From Adineta steineri (Eukaryota > Rotifera > Eurotatoria > Adinetida > Adinetidae), in NCBI GenBank assembly GCA_905250115.1, contig CAJNOI010000017.1:386685-450684 (forward strand): 64,000 nt of DNA, read 5' to 3'. The translations under genes and the position numbers were made by a program. This document shows, piece by piece, positions 27,090-39,678 of the stretch (positions are counted from its first letter, which is position 1; every line of letters starts with the position of its first letter). The notes under the pieces were generated by a model. The model was given only the letters and a program-made list of their open reading frames with translations, had not been told where the DNA came from and ran no database searches.

Positions 27090-28140
27090 AAAAAAAAAAT
27101 AGAAATTATTGTTATTCATCATATGATTATATTTTTTGATTTTTTAATAGAATAACATGTCGGTTAACCGATCGCTATGATTAACAAAAAAACAAAACTA
27201 ATCGAATATATCGCTTGAGACTTTCTTATTATATATATATAGAAAAATAATTCAAACGAAAATATTTGTTATTACAGATAAATTGTAACGATATATTTGT
27301 TTATAGTATTGAAATCTACAATTAATAGTTAATTACAAATAACATAATCTATAAACAGCTTTAAGTATTAGAATAGTGAATAAAGATAATCCAAATAATC
27401 TTTCTTTCGATAACAAAAGAAATGTCTCTTTTAAAATAAATCTATTAAAGATTAGAAAAGATTTTTTCAACTTAACAAAAGAATCATAGGAAATAACAGA
27501 TGATAAATGATCTATTCTATGACATTAATTATGCTTTTATCTCATCTCTAATATTACAATCCTATGATTCATCAATGTACCCATATTTTATTCTTGATGA
27601 AATAGATTTAAAAAATCAAACTTAAATAATTGACAAGCATAATTAACATTTAGAAAACATTGAATTCCGTTTCCATCCGAAATTCCGGTGACTTTTAAGT
27701 CTAAACATAATTGTATCTTATCAATCTACGTAAAAGATCGTATATCTAAGAATAGTTCAGTCAAATAACAATCATGTCAAATCTCTCTTCATAATTATAA
27801 CGTTCTGCTCAATGCACTATATAATAAAAGAACTGGCACAAAATTATATTTATCTTCCTACATTAGTAGTTATTTTGAAATAATGATAATTATTCAAAAA
27901 AAGTATCATATCATTTTCAGAAAATTATGCAATACCATGTTAATCAATCAAATATAATGTATGACAACAATACTATAGTCAAGTTAAGTGTGCTCCAAAT
28001 TTGAAGTTTACAGATGTGAAAGTTTTCGCGAAAAACTACAAGTAACGCTCGTTCGAGGACTCGCTTAGCTCTTTCTCGTGAAAATGTATCGTCTTCACAT
28101 CTACTGGAAAAATAATTGAAAACCGTGAAAAATCCAATTT

Positions 28141-28267
28141 CGATGTTTTTTTGACCTGTCCCCCTTTCCCCTTGGTCACCCAACAAATCTCAAAATCAAA
28201 GTCCTCGCATCGAAATACCTATAGAAATGTCTTTTCCAGAAAACTGATCTTCGATGTTTTTTTGACC
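28141..28267. repeat. Direct repeat of CGATGTTTTTTTGACC, 111 bp apart
   Basis: The 16 bp word occurs at 28141-28156 and again at 28252-28267. It may be the remnant of a short tandem duplication or of a mobile element. Confidence 0.5.
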
Positions 28268-28605
28268 CTGCGGACACACAAGCAAACAATTTATGTTTAC
28301 TGGACTCTTCTTTACGAGAAAGAGAATAATCATCTGTTTTTGATTGTTCTAAGAGATACTCTGAACTGTGCTGAATCGACTAGTGATGTTCAAGAAAAAA
28401 AACCACACAGTTACAAGCTACGATTTATCGAAAAACTCGAAGCTCACTGTTCTTGATCCAATAATATAGATAAAAAATTCTTTTAAAGAAACTGTTATTA
28501 TTAAAATTTATAGTATAAAATGAAATATCATGCTGTCATATATCATTGAACAAAAAAACAAAGAAGTCAAAACAAAGCTAAATAAAATTAAATAAGTATA
28601 AAAGT

Positions 28606-30924
28606 TTAAACATTAACACGTCGTCCTTGTTCAATTTCAACATTGACATGTTTTGAATTGGCACCTCCAGTATTATTATCATTGGATGAATTTATCTCAT
28701 TATTTAACAGAATATTTTTTGGTAAATTAACAACAGGATTTATCGAATATAAATAAACAGCACATGAAACAATAAATATAGCAATAAATGTATAAATACT
28801 AACAGGTATTGAAAAAATTATCCAAGCAAGTATACTTGTAAAAAGTAATTCTAAAGCACTAGCAAATGTTTTTAATATTGATGTCATTGATTTAAGAAAT
28901 AATGATGTAACAATACCAACAGCAGCATTATTAATTATAATTAATAAAATAAGATTTTCTTTGCCTGATGTTATTAATTTTAATGTATTAGAAAATTTAT
29001 CTATAGCTGATAAATTTGGTTGTTGATAATCGAAATAGAGTAATAATAGTGTATTACATAAAATTGAATCAATATACATAAAAGCATTTTGTAACATAAC
29101 ATCAACTTGAATTGTACGATCACTTTTTAATAAATATTCATTATAAACACCTGCAAAACATGAACAAAATACTTGAACAAGTATCCATATAAGTTGTATA
29201 TTAATTATGGAAGCATTTTTTGATATAGAATTATCTTTTAAATTGGACAGAGTAGAATTTGATTTTAACAGAGGGATTTTGATTGACAATGATGAATGCT
29301 CAAATTGTTTGATTATACAACCCGATGTAAGAAGTAATAAAGATATCCATTGAAGACGTGTCAAACGTTTATGAAAAAGAAACTAAATTTTTTGAAAAGC
29401 AAAGATATAGAAATGAAATCAAATAAATATATTTTACTTGAAATATAACTCCTGTAACAACAACACGAAATTGAAGAAGTAGAAAATATGTTGTCGGATC
29501 ATAAGATGATAAATTTATAAACGCTAAGTTGTTATACAAACAATATAATGCTGATGGGATAAAATAAAGGAGTAATACTAAAGCAAGAAAAACATAAAAT
29601 TATTTTTTATCAGGATTAATGTCAATGGTATTGAAAAGTTGTTAATTGTATAGCGTGTAAATAATAGCAGTTTACAAAAATGACTTTTATCCGGGATGCT
29701 TTTTTAGTCGTTTGATCAACATAGCGAAGGCATATTTATGACAGTTATTATTAAAGCAAGTTTTACATCGATGTCTATACTTTGATTAATGTAAAAATTC
29801 TATTTATAACTAAACGTTACACATTTAAATTTATATGTTTGTAAATCTATTGATTTTATGTCGATTAGAAATAAAAAAAACATGTTTTAATGGATTTGAA
29901 ATAAAAACCGGAATGTTTTTTAGCAATAGGAGCTTCCGATATTATTTCCTTTTTTGATTTCCGCAAGGAAAATCGTTCTCACAAGATACTAATAAACAAT
30001 GAGATGATTCATGTATGACTTTTATTACATGCCCACAAAGTGATGAACGCGATTCATATTTAGAAAATAATAAAATTAATCTAGATTTTCTACTGAGCGG
30101 ACAAGACCAGCCTTATGAGTTGCTGATCATTGACTGTTCGGCGCTAGGACAGAACGTCGCAGCTCACTCTAGGGTTCAAAACGAACTGCTATTAAATTTT
30201 TAATGTTGGACAGTGTATGTACGTGGATATTCGATGTATCTTCACACACACTTTTACCCTCACCGAGCCATACACCTGCGACGTTCTGTCGGGTCATCAT
30301 TACGAAATGAAATTTTTAAGTAATATATAAATCTTTATGATATTTTTTGTTACAAAATTATTTATTAATAGTTTTATTATCTATTGTTAATATACCTTAA
30401 CTATATTCATGCATAACCTACATTTTCGTTCGTTTCTAGTAAGATAACGTAATAATCGTTTAAATCTAAATCGTTTCTGTACATACTTTCAATAATGTTT
30501 ATTTAAATCTGTATATTTATTAAATAATCTTACTTTTGTTTTGCTATTACCTGTTCGATTATTCATTATATCTGTTCGCATTTGATTAAATGAATGACTA
30601 CAAAATAAAATTTTATATATCAAAAATTTGTTGTATTATTAAATACTTACGTTTGTCGGTAAATAGTAAGTGCAGCAACGAGTTTTGTAAATTCAGTTAG
30701 TAAAACAACTACAATTGTATTATAATTATATGAATGTGTTGCAGTTTTTGATCCAGTTACTAATAAACCTATTACAGAGAAAAAATAATTATTCTTTTTT
30801 TTCCAAAAATATCCAATTAACCTTGATTAATAAATAAACCCATATATGAGATAAAAATAATAAAACTCCATCGAGTTGGAAAGAGATCTTTCACGTTAAT
30901 TTGACGTCTTAATGAGGATAACAT
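28606..30924 (-). CDS. Nucleotide-sugar transporter of the SLC35A family (A4/A5-like)
   Basis: Five minus-strand exons (30822-30924, 30651-30768, 30551-30597, 29438-29577, 28606-29382) give 394 residues in one frame. The protein has about ten hydrophobic helices. Family landmarks are the N-terminal helix followed by LLTEFTKLVAALTIYR, the PSALYCLYNNLAF and YDPTTYFLLLQFRVV segments, CFAGVYNEYLLK in the middle and the C-terminal helix block with SILKTFASALELLFTS. Such carriers exchange nucleotide-sugars against UMP or CMP across the Golgi membrane; the substrate cannot be assigned. The conserved large C-terminal exon is normal, but intron 3 (29578-30550, 973 bp) is far longer than the rest and carries a small inverted-repeat structure. 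The assignment to the A4/A5 branch is tentative. Confidence 0.85.
30147..30291. repeat. Inverted repeat inside the transporter intron, possible MITE
   Basis: GACAGAACGTCGCAG at 30148-30162 is matched by its exact complement at 30276-30290. The 145 bp between the outer ends is non-coding and lies in the 973 bp intron 3. Its size and inverted ends fit a small non-autonomous DNA element; no target duplication was identified. Confidence 0.5.
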
Positions 30925-31290
30925 TGAGAAAAAATATTTTTGATATTATCTCGATTATAATAATCTGAAATGAAAATAGAAAAAAAAATAATTCATTATG
31001 TATCTAGATAAATTAACAGGAATCGAAATATGTTGTTATTCTCATAGGAATGAATCGATTACTCTAACTTTAAAATAAAATATCGATACATATAATTAGA
31101 TTATGCAAAATGTAATGAAAGTTTTTGTTGTTTGACAATCAAAATATTTGAATAGAAAAAAAAATAACAGATTAAATTGAGAAAACATTTAAGGCGAATT
31201 ATTGTTTTTTGTCGTTGTTGCCAATGGTAATGAGAGTAAATCTAAATTTTAAAACAAATTATATAGTCATAGTTTGAAGCAAAGCGATTG

Positions 31291-34200
31291 TTATGAATTT
31301 ATTATCAAATGACATTCTGGGAGAACCACATTCAGGTAAAACGAAACATCAACTATGTATACTGTCTGAATCTAGAGGGGTGAGGATAAGACGGAGGAGA
31401 AAATGATTTAGCTAAACTTCGCTGAAGACGCATTTCGCCGAAAATGAAATTTACCGAATCGATCTTATAAGCAACAGTTGTGTTTTGGATAATTAGCCTA
31501 TGATACCAAATCAGTTGATCTCCAAATCGGACGACTTCCAAGACAATGGCTACCATGTCAGTTGGTAACCGTCTAACTTGGAAGTAGTTTCACTTGGAGA
31601 TCAACTGATTTGGTATCATAGACTAATTATCCGAAATACAAATCATTGCCTATAAGATCAATTATATGCAGTGTGTATGGGCTTTCGATGAGAAATTCAT
31701 TCGGTGAACTTCAGCGTCGGCCAAAGTGGAATTTACCAACGCAACTGATGTTTGTTTTTAAAAATAGTATCAATGTACCGGGGGTATTTTACTGTTATTA
31801 TGCGACAGATGATTTTACTCTAGTTTCGTCAATCAGTTTAATCTATACTTTATATATTCTTTTTATTGAAAGAATAAAAGTACTTTTAGGACGAGAAATT
31901 GCTTACTTGCTACTTCATCAACTTCTTGTTTAATTAAATTAAATTCTTTTTTTTCTTTATTAATTTCTTCTTGTTGTTCAAACTGAAGATCATTCAGATC
32001 TTCAAGTATCTGAGCACAAGTATTTGTCACATTTTCTATTTGTTCATTTTCATCAGTAGTTAATAAAATTTCATCTTTCTCTGGTTCTATAATTGATTCA
32101 TTTGTTGAAGTTGGTAATGTTGTAATCGAATTTGTATTATTAATCACCTCAGATTGTGAATTGATAACTTGAGGTTGTAAAGGAACTGTTTCGACATCAG
32201 GTAATAAAACTTTATCACCTTTCTAAACTGTATCAATACAAAATAAATAATAGAAAAATAAATAAAAAATATATAATTTACCTGAAAAAAATTTATATAT
32301 GCTTCATGTGTACGTAAATATAAATGTTGTAGAACATAATTAAGAAAATTTTTTGTAGCAACACGTCGTTCTTCAACAATAACTGGATCAAAACGTTCTA
32401 AAAAAGAATTATTTTTATAGAAAGAAACTATTTGTTCTAACTAGGCTAATTAATACCCATAAATCGTGATTTTTCTGGAAAATCAGGAAATTTACCAGGA
32501 CGATAAACTGCTTGATGATAACGACTAAGAACATCGTATAGTTTTCGAATATCTGTATATCGTTTCCAATATACAAGCTATATAAGCAAATAGTACCACA
32601 ATATAATAATTATAAATGAATGTAAAATAATCTCGATTAAATATAAAAACTTTTCTTAAGAATAAAATGCGGAATTAAGGTACGTGTCAAACTTGAAAAT
32701 TTGTATTCAACCATTTTTTCATTAGAATCAATATTTATCATGTAAATAGTAAAAGCATATCTGACAGAATCCGATTTCATGTGAGATCATTTCATATGTG
32801 CTTGAAAGTATTTCACATATATCTAAACCTTCTATTTTTTTGTCTTCTAATATTATCAAGATTCTAACAAAAAATATATCGCAGAATGTATATAACAATA
32901 GAATATATAAGTAAGTCAATTAAAAAGATGTCAAAGTTAGTTATGAACAGTAAATTGATGATGCGAAAATTATCGAAAACATGATATACAACAGGTATAC
33001 TTTACATTTAGCTTTCGTTTCATCTGAGTCGATAATTAAGAGCTGTTTATGTAAACTATCGTTTTGTATCATTATTAATTTATTATATAACATTTATTTT
33101 CTCGCAGAGCCATCTATACGCTGTTCTTTTCTAATAAAAATTATTTACTCGCCAGAATATCGAATGTATACTTATGCTATTAGAAGCAAAAAACAATAGA
33201 AAGATCATATATATATATATATATTTAGCATGTCCAAAATAAGAACGAACATATACATGTAATTATATATCTCTTATGGTAAAAATCGGATTCTTTCGGA
33301 CATATTCGAAATATAATTAAAGGTGAATTTATTTTGGTTAATGCTTTATTAAAACTAGAGTGAATTTTGAAAAACAAAACAGTTGGGAATTGTATTCATA
33401 GTGGTTGTGTCAACAAATAGTATAAGTATTGATGACGCGTTATGATCTATTGAAACATCAGTAAGGAATTTTCGTATTATCATATGAAATTGGACTGTAA
33501 TGCAGTTGACGTGATCATAACCATTATTTTTCAGAGCTAATACTAGATTGAGATCAAGAAAATAATCTAGCAGTTTGCTATGATACGATGGCTGCGCGGA
33601 TATGAGTACAAAATGTACTCCGAATCAAACGATATCTTGCAGTTTGATACCCAAGGATACATGTACTCAAATCAAAGTAAATATTCACTTAAAATTCTTA
33701 GAATTTCTGGTGTACATAGTCATGTACTCCCATATATGTATTGATATTAAGGTATGTAGATCAGTGGATGAGTACGAAGTCGGGGTAGAGGATACCCTCA
33801 TCGACCCTCGTAGTTGTGAATAGAGTGTGTTATGGTTCTATCCTCATCCACATTCTGTGATTTTGTCTTTGTCACTATGAGAGGACCCTCTCTTCACGTT
33901 GTTTCTTATTCGAATGAAGAATAAAAACAGAAAAGACAAAGAAAAATAAACAAAGAATGAGAATAACGAAAACCAGATATGATGTGAAAATATGTGCGAA
34001 GGTATATGAAGATAAAGTAGAGGATATTTTTTGTAAATACATTTTGTATCCGTATCCGCGCATCTATGACATTGAAAATAAAGAAATATATCGACTTCTT
34101 TACTACTACTCGAAAGATATCATCAAGATGGGTAAGTAATCATAGATATTAATATGATTTTGAAAATAAAAAAATAAACATATTATTTAGAAATAATTCA

Positions 34201-34662
34201 AATCATTGAATCGAATACTTTCATCTATAGGGCAGAATCTTTTATTCTAGGAGTAAATATACAGATCAATTCGAATAATTTAAACAAATATATCAACTAA
34301 CAGTGAATTCTAAATTATGACAAGATTTTCTTAAACTAAGAATTATACTTGATCTACTCTTTTTGTTATATTCTTAATCCTTTATTTACTTTTTCGATTT
34401 TGAAAATATAGTTCATAAAAATATAAGCTGAAGAATCTCAATGAGATAAAGATTTTTCCAAAATGTAAAATTAAGTATATACAGTACTTCTATTTTTAAT
34501 TTTCTGAAAATTTTCAATGAAACATACTTGATAACTATTTTGTGTTAATTCTTTTGGTGTAACTTGTAATATGATCTTATATAATGTATGACCACCTGAA
34601 TGACGTGTTGTTTCTGGCACATCAAACGAACATAATTCATCATCTTTTGTTATTGATGCCAT
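31291..34662 (-). CDS. PX-domain protein, sorting nexin-15-like
   Basis: Exons on the minus strand: 34528-34662, 32457-32577, 32282-32397, 31907-32222 and a tentative last exon 31291-31316, giving 237 residues; if the donor GTAAGC at 31906 is not used, exon 4 runs to a stop at 31863 and gives 243 residues. Both versions keep frame. A PX domain spans about residues 8-125: SFDVPETTRHSGGHTLYKI, the basic WKRYTDIRKL strand that would contact phosphoinositide, a proline-rich loop (RPGKFPDFP) and the RFDPVIVEERR helix. The rest is an acidic, coiled-coil-prone tail. The layout resembles SNX15/RPS6KC1 without the MIT or kinase part. Intron 1 (32578-34527) is 1.95 kb and contains no recognised gene. 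The ATG follows an AG acceptor by 11 bases and the gene is divergent from COQ9. Confidence 0.75.
31411..31730. mobile_element. Spacerless foldback element of about 320 bp
   Basis: Two arms meet near 31558: the left arm reads GATAATTAGCCTATGATACC and onward, the right arm carries its near-complement (GGTATCATAGACTAATTATC). Arms are about 150-170 bp and diverge toward the outer ends (CTGAAGACGCATTTCGCCG against CGGTGAACTTCAGCG). It is non-coding and lies in the last intron or 3' UTR of the PX gene. It is a MITE-like hairpin of unknown family. Confidence 0.8.
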
Positions 34663-35010
34663 TGAATTTTATTCTGAAAAAGAATAACATATATAAAAGA
34701 CAAACATATCGCGTGGTGTCAAAGAAGTTCACAGATAAGCTTACATTCGTGGATGTTAATTAAAACCCTATTGGTTATTTTGATCAACCAATATAAATAA
34801 TGATATGTGCCACTTAAATATTAATTTTAAATGAATAAGAAGAAAAATTATCTATTTCTTTTAAAATTATTCATATATAAAAATTATCGAATATATTTTT
34901 GAAATTTCTAATTAAAACTTTCACATTGATGCTAGCGAAATGTTCAAAAATCTGCGTAAATATAATGTTCCGCTTTATTTCTATACAACATATATTCATT
35001 CTCAACAACA
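34663..35010. promoter_or_regulatory. Short shared upstream region of the divergent PX gene and COQ9
   Basis: The two start codons face away from each other with 348 bp between them, so both promoters must lie in this AT-rich stretch. I see no specific motif. The PX ATG is preceded by TTTTTCAG, an acceptor-like site. Confidence 0.4.
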
Positions 35011-37601
35011 ATGCAACGTTTAACATGTCTTCGTTGTTCGTATTATTGTCTAACAAGAAATTTCTTTATATTTTAAGCATGTTCTTTCTATTATCTAGCT
35101 GGAATACCAGAATTACATCGAGTTGTTGATATTTGTCAACAAACAATATCTTCGAATACAAAACGATGTTTATCAAATATTTCAAGTAATAATAATAAAA
35201 AAAACGAAAATGATCTTGGTATTGATACAAAAATCTATAAACCATCAACAGCTACTACACAAACACATATACCAGATAATCTTAAAGGTGGACAACCAAC
35301 AGAAACAATTGAAACAATACCAAAAAGTACAGCAACATTAACTGGTGGTGGACATGTTTGGTTCGTTGAAATCATGATGTGAAATAAATTTTTGATTATA
35401 AAAGAAATCTTTTAGGTCTGTTCAAAATCCAAATTTAGTTCATATTGCTCCATTAGGTGCTACCTCAACCCAGTTTGCTTCTGCACCACTTGATGGTAAA
35501 ACAGCTCATGAAACATTAGTTCATGCAACCCAAGGTGAATTAAATATTGCTGATCCATTTACAACACATACTTTACATGGTGAGGCTACACCTGGTCAAT
35601 TAGCAGAAGCTGCTGCTGCTTCAGCCTTTGAAACATTTGCACCAGATACACCAATGACTTCAGCACCTACATCAGATACAGTATTTGCACCAAAAATTTC
35701 CTCAACTGATGTCTATTCATCAGCATCATCACCAACAGGACAATTTGAAAATGCTGTATCTTCATCAACATCACATCATGATTATGAAACTTCGACGCAA
35801 TCACATATATATGGCGGTCAAGATACATCAGCATCAACAAAAACACATCAAAATATAAGTGGATATAATGTACAGACAACTGATAAAACAAGGCAAAAAA
35901 AACAATTTCTTTTATTAAACAAAACTAAAAATATCTTTTTGTAGTGATGTTAATGAAAATCGTATTAAACGTGATAATCCACTTTACGGTCAAGATACAT
36001 TTTCATCATCAGAAATGCATCAAACTAAAAGTTCATATGATACGAAGAAAACTGATAGAACAAGGTAAAAAAAAGACTTTCTTTTTATTAAACAAAACTA
36101 AAAATATCTTCTTTTAGTGATGTTAATGAAATTCCTATTCAACGTGAAAGTGATATACGTGATAATATACTAAGTGAATCACTTAAACATGTCACAGATA
36201 AAGGCTGGACAATGGAAGCTATTCGAGCTGGTTTGTTGATTGATTTCTTTTGGTTCTTGTTGTATATATCTATTGATTTATAATGAATATAGGTGTACGT
36301 GCAAGTAATCAACCAACAACAGTTGAAGGATTGTTTAGTAATGGTTACGATCTTGTCGATTATTTTATGAGAGATGCAAATGCTAAAATGGCAACTTATA
36401 TGAGTGAAAAAGCAAAAAGGTAATTATATGATATAAAATATTAGAAAAATAAATTTTGTTTTATTTGTAGCGGAGAGAAACAAGGCAGTCGTTTACTTAT
36501 TGATGCTCTTAAATATCGAATTGGTCTTGTTGTACCTTATGCCAACACATGGGATCAGGTATGAAACATTTAATCTAAACAATAGACTACAATTTGAGAC
36601 TATTTTAAATGTACAATATTCTCTCGATATAGATTGATATCTTATCTTAGGAAAAACGTATCATCAATATATATATATAGTTATATAGTTGTTTTACCGG
36701 AATTCTTTTAAAAGATTAATCGTTTTTTTCATGAAAATATGTGCCATGTCATAAATACTCTTATATAGATAATTTGCTCTTAAATCTCAAGTATTAAAAA
36801 AAACATATTTAGTTTTATCTGATCTAATAATATAGTTTAAAAGTTGGTACTAAGTACTTCTGTTAATATTTTAACAGCGGCTACATGCTAGATTGATTTT
36901 TTATTAGAAATTAACTGGTAGCATTAACATAAAATCTACCGAAGTGTATATCTATGAAAAATTGATTATTCAGTTAAATGACTTTTTTATGCATCGCAGA
37001 TGAAGTAAAAAAACCTATAATCCTTAGAAGAACTTTTCTTAATGGTACAATTTAAATAGTTATTAATTATATTTTATTTGTTCTATTCATAGGCATTAGC
37101 ACAAGGAGCTTTACCTCAAAATGCAATGCGTGGTTGGAAAAATATTTTAGATCTATCAAGTGATGCCTGGCATGGTGCTGGTGATACATCTACTGATGTA
37201 AATAAAACTAATTAAATCTATTTTATATAAACTTTATGTCTATAAATATAGATTAACTGGTATTCAAAACGACTTATACTTGCTGCTATTTATAAAAGTG
37301 CAGAGATTTATATGCTTCAAGATCAATCTCAAGATAAAATCGATACAATGAACTTTTTAGAAAGACGTTTAGGCGATTTTCAAACTCTTGGTTCCGTTCG
37401 AAATTCAGTAAAAATATATACTTATATTTCTATATTCTAATAAATGAAATATTTATTTAGATGTCAAAATCTGTATCGGATGCTGGTCAAATAGCTAGTG
37501 GACTTTTCTCAGTGGTATGTTAAATAAAACTTTTTTTTCCTAGTATACTTACATATTTTTTATGAATCGTTTAGGTTCGCAATTTAACTTCTCGTCGTTA
37601 A
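35011..37601 (+). CDS. COQ9: COQ9-like ubiquinone biosynthesis protein with long N-terminal extension
   Basis: Eleven exons: a tentative first exon 35011-35035, then 35099-35360, 35416-35892, 35945-36064, 36118-36230, 36293-36419, 36471-36558, 37093-37197, 37252-37407, 37461-37514, 37575-37601; total about 517 residues. The C-terminal 250 residues match COQ9: HVTDKGWTMEAIRAGVRAS (TetR-like helix-turn-helix region), EGLFSNGYDLVDYFM, WDQALAQGALPQNA and the strongly conserved WHGAGDTSTDINWYSKR plus LAAIYKSAEIYMLQD. COQ9 binds lipid and assists COQ7 in mitochondria. About 260 residues before the domain are Ser/Thr-rich and contain an internal duplication spanning an exon and an intron. The intron after 35892 begins with GC instead of GT. 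The first exon is uncertain. Intron 7 (36559-37092) is 534 bp. Confidence 0.85.
35806..36130. repeat. Tandem duplication of exon-intron segment within COQ9
   Basis: The segment around GGTCAAGATACATC, ending in the intron tract AAACAAAACTAAAAATATCT and the following TGATGTTAATGAA, occurs twice, about 173 bp apart (intron starts at 35893 and 36065). Both coding and intronic parts are duplicated, and the two introns are still largely alike. The first copy has a GC donor, the second a GT donor. Confidence 0.85.
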
Positions 37602-38810
37602 AATAAAACTTTCAACCTTTTTCCTGTACATTTTTTTAACTCAGCAAAAAAATTATTAATCTTTTAGATAGATGATAAAAAATAAATTTCATTATAAATG
37701 AATTACTATTATCTTTTAAATCAAGATCATTAGTCGAAAATGAATGATGAGTCACCTGAAATTTTAATATCATTGTTATGACTAATGATGTAAATAAATA
37801 ATAGAATGAGTAGCATCGAATTTGCTGTGCTTTTCAATCAAGTTTTACAAACTTTTAAATTGAAATAAAATGTTCGAGAAAAAATGATCAAATATTATGA
37901 AGCTTTGTTATTGTATTTCTATTGACTATATAGATAAAGCAAGTTATCGTATTAGAAGAACTAAAGATGTCAATATTGATTACGCAAGGTCTAAACATAA
38001 CCTGGTTTATATATTTGAGCCAACTAATGTTTTCATGGCCTTGTATGTATGTCAAGAAGTTTATAAATATTGTCTCAAACGATTGAATATTTCTTTTTTT
38101 GCTTTAAACACAAGTTATTCTCAAGAAATTGAACTAACAAATATTATATTTTTTTGGATCATTACTTCCGAATTTAGCTTCATTTCGAGCAACTTATTTT
38201 TTCTCATAGGTCTAATTCTGAATGATATATTTACTAATTTATCAAAACTAATCATTCGTTATACGACTGATGTCTACAGACTAATACACTCATTACGTTT
38301 TTTTTTGATATGCGTGAATACAACTATATTACCTTAGATAATATTCAGAATACATTGTATTCTTTCTTAATTAGTCATTGATATAGTCATGTGAGATTAT
38401 TACTATATTACAATCAAATATATACTTTTATTACTTCTGACGTTGTATTAAACTATTCGTTGTATCAAGATAATTAACAATATCAGAAGGAATTCGTTAA
38501 AATTTTACTTACTATCATAAGAGGTAATGGATAAACATGTATTATAAATCCTCTAAATTCATCAGTTGTTTTGAAAAATTTGTCCGTACTGTTTTCTTTT
38601 CAATAATTCTATCATATATTGATAATACTACTTGCTAGGAAGAAGATGATTCATTGTCTATTTGTCGTTTTTTTTATCTTGATCTACCATATATAAAAAC
38701 GAACAATCAACCATGCGTATAAATGTATCTTTAGCGGTACATAATAATATTTCAATACAACAAAAAAAAATATTTTGTTTTCATTTAGATTTTTTTTTAG
38801 TAATATTTAC
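37602..38810. other. Intergenic region with one unconvincing ORF
   Basis: AT-rich. An ORF at 37897-38337 (146 codons) starts with ATG and is rich in Ile, Phe and Tyr, but has no recognisable domain and no supporting splice structure; it is probably fortuitous in this composition. Confidence 0.4.
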
Positions 38811-39678
38811 ATGGGTCAATCACAGTCAGCAAAATTCGAAAAATTATTTAAACTAATTTGTACAAATAATATTGATGAATTACGACGACAAATACGTTTA
38901 TGTTCATCATCAGAACAAACAATCAATTTCGTAAATTTAACCGATGGTGATAAAGCAGCAACATTATTAATGTATGCAGCATTTTATGGAAATAAAAATA
39001 TATGTCAATTATTAATTGAATCAGGTGCAAATATTTCTAATCGAGATAAAGATGGACGAAATGTACTTTATTATGCTGTTACTAGTCAAGCATATAATGT
39101 TGTGAAATATTTAATTGAAAATGTGATTACAGATCTTGATAATGATTTACAACAGAATTTTATTAATAATAAAGATTATGCTGAAGAAACATGTTTACAT
39201 GAAGCTGTTAAAGTTCATGCAACATCTAGCATAGAAATTCTTCTTAAATGTAACATTGATGTGAATGTTGTTAATAGTGGTGGTATTACTGCTCTTCATC
39301 GTGCTGTTGATCTTGGTAAGTTGAGATTTTAAATAAAAGATATATTACATTTTCTTTTTTTATTTATGTGAAGGTCATCAAGATATTGTTCAACTTTTAT
39401 TGAAATGTAAAGCTGACCCAAATACAAAAGATGCATCAGGTTGGACACCATTACATGTTGCATCAGCACATAATGATATTGAACTTGTTCGTTTACTTAT
39501 AAATCGTGGTGCACATCTTAATATAACAGATCATCAAGGACATTCACCTCTTAAATGGGCACGTGAAACTGGTTCACGTGAAGTCTTTTCATATCTTAAA
39601 AGTCAAGGAGCAAAAGAATTTGATGCATCGCAACCACAACAACAACAACGTTCAAGTAAAAAAAGTATTAATATTTGA
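38811..39678 (+). CDS. Ankyrin-repeat protein with predicted N-myristoylation
   Basis: Two exons (38811-39315, 39374-39678) give 269 residues. The start MGQSQS fits an N-myristoylation signal, and the ATG lies 12 bp after an AG acceptor, so upstream ATG (38775) is disfavoured. At least six ankyrin repeats are visible between residues 15 and 250: for example ATLLMYAAFYGNKNICQLLI, TCLHEAVKVHATSSIEILL, TALHRAVDLGHQDIVQLLL, TPLHVASAHNDIELVRLLI and SPLKWARETGSREVFSYL. The tail is Gln/Ser-rich. Ankyrin repeats mediate protein binding, and a myristoylated form would act at a membrane. No orthologue can be named. Confidence 0.88.

Larger units (their letters stand above)
26685..28605. other. Intergenic region with purine-rich tract and assembly gap
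   Basis: Upstream of endophilin-B is a strongly purine-rich tract (26770-26990) that ends in the gap. Beyond the gap the DNA is AT-rich. A block at 27.95-28.45 kb is less AT-rich, has short ORFs on both strands and contains a repeated CGATGTTTTTTTGACC; it may be an old mobile-element relic, but no family is recognised. Confidence 0.45.

Noticed and set aside
26707..27139. ORFs in the purine-rich tract upstream of endophilin-B
   Set aside because: Lys/Arg/Glu-only translation of an AAG-rich low-complexity tract running into a gap.
33602..34139. ORFs in the long intron of the PX gene
   Set aside because: Short frames on both strands, no domain; a weak GTGGATGAG/CTCATCCAC inverted pair here is too short to call an element.
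37897..38337. 146-codon ORF between COQ9 and the ankyrin gene
   Set aside because: Long for AT-rich DNA but composed of Ile, Phe, Leu and Tyr without any motif, splice context or related copy; no support as a gene.
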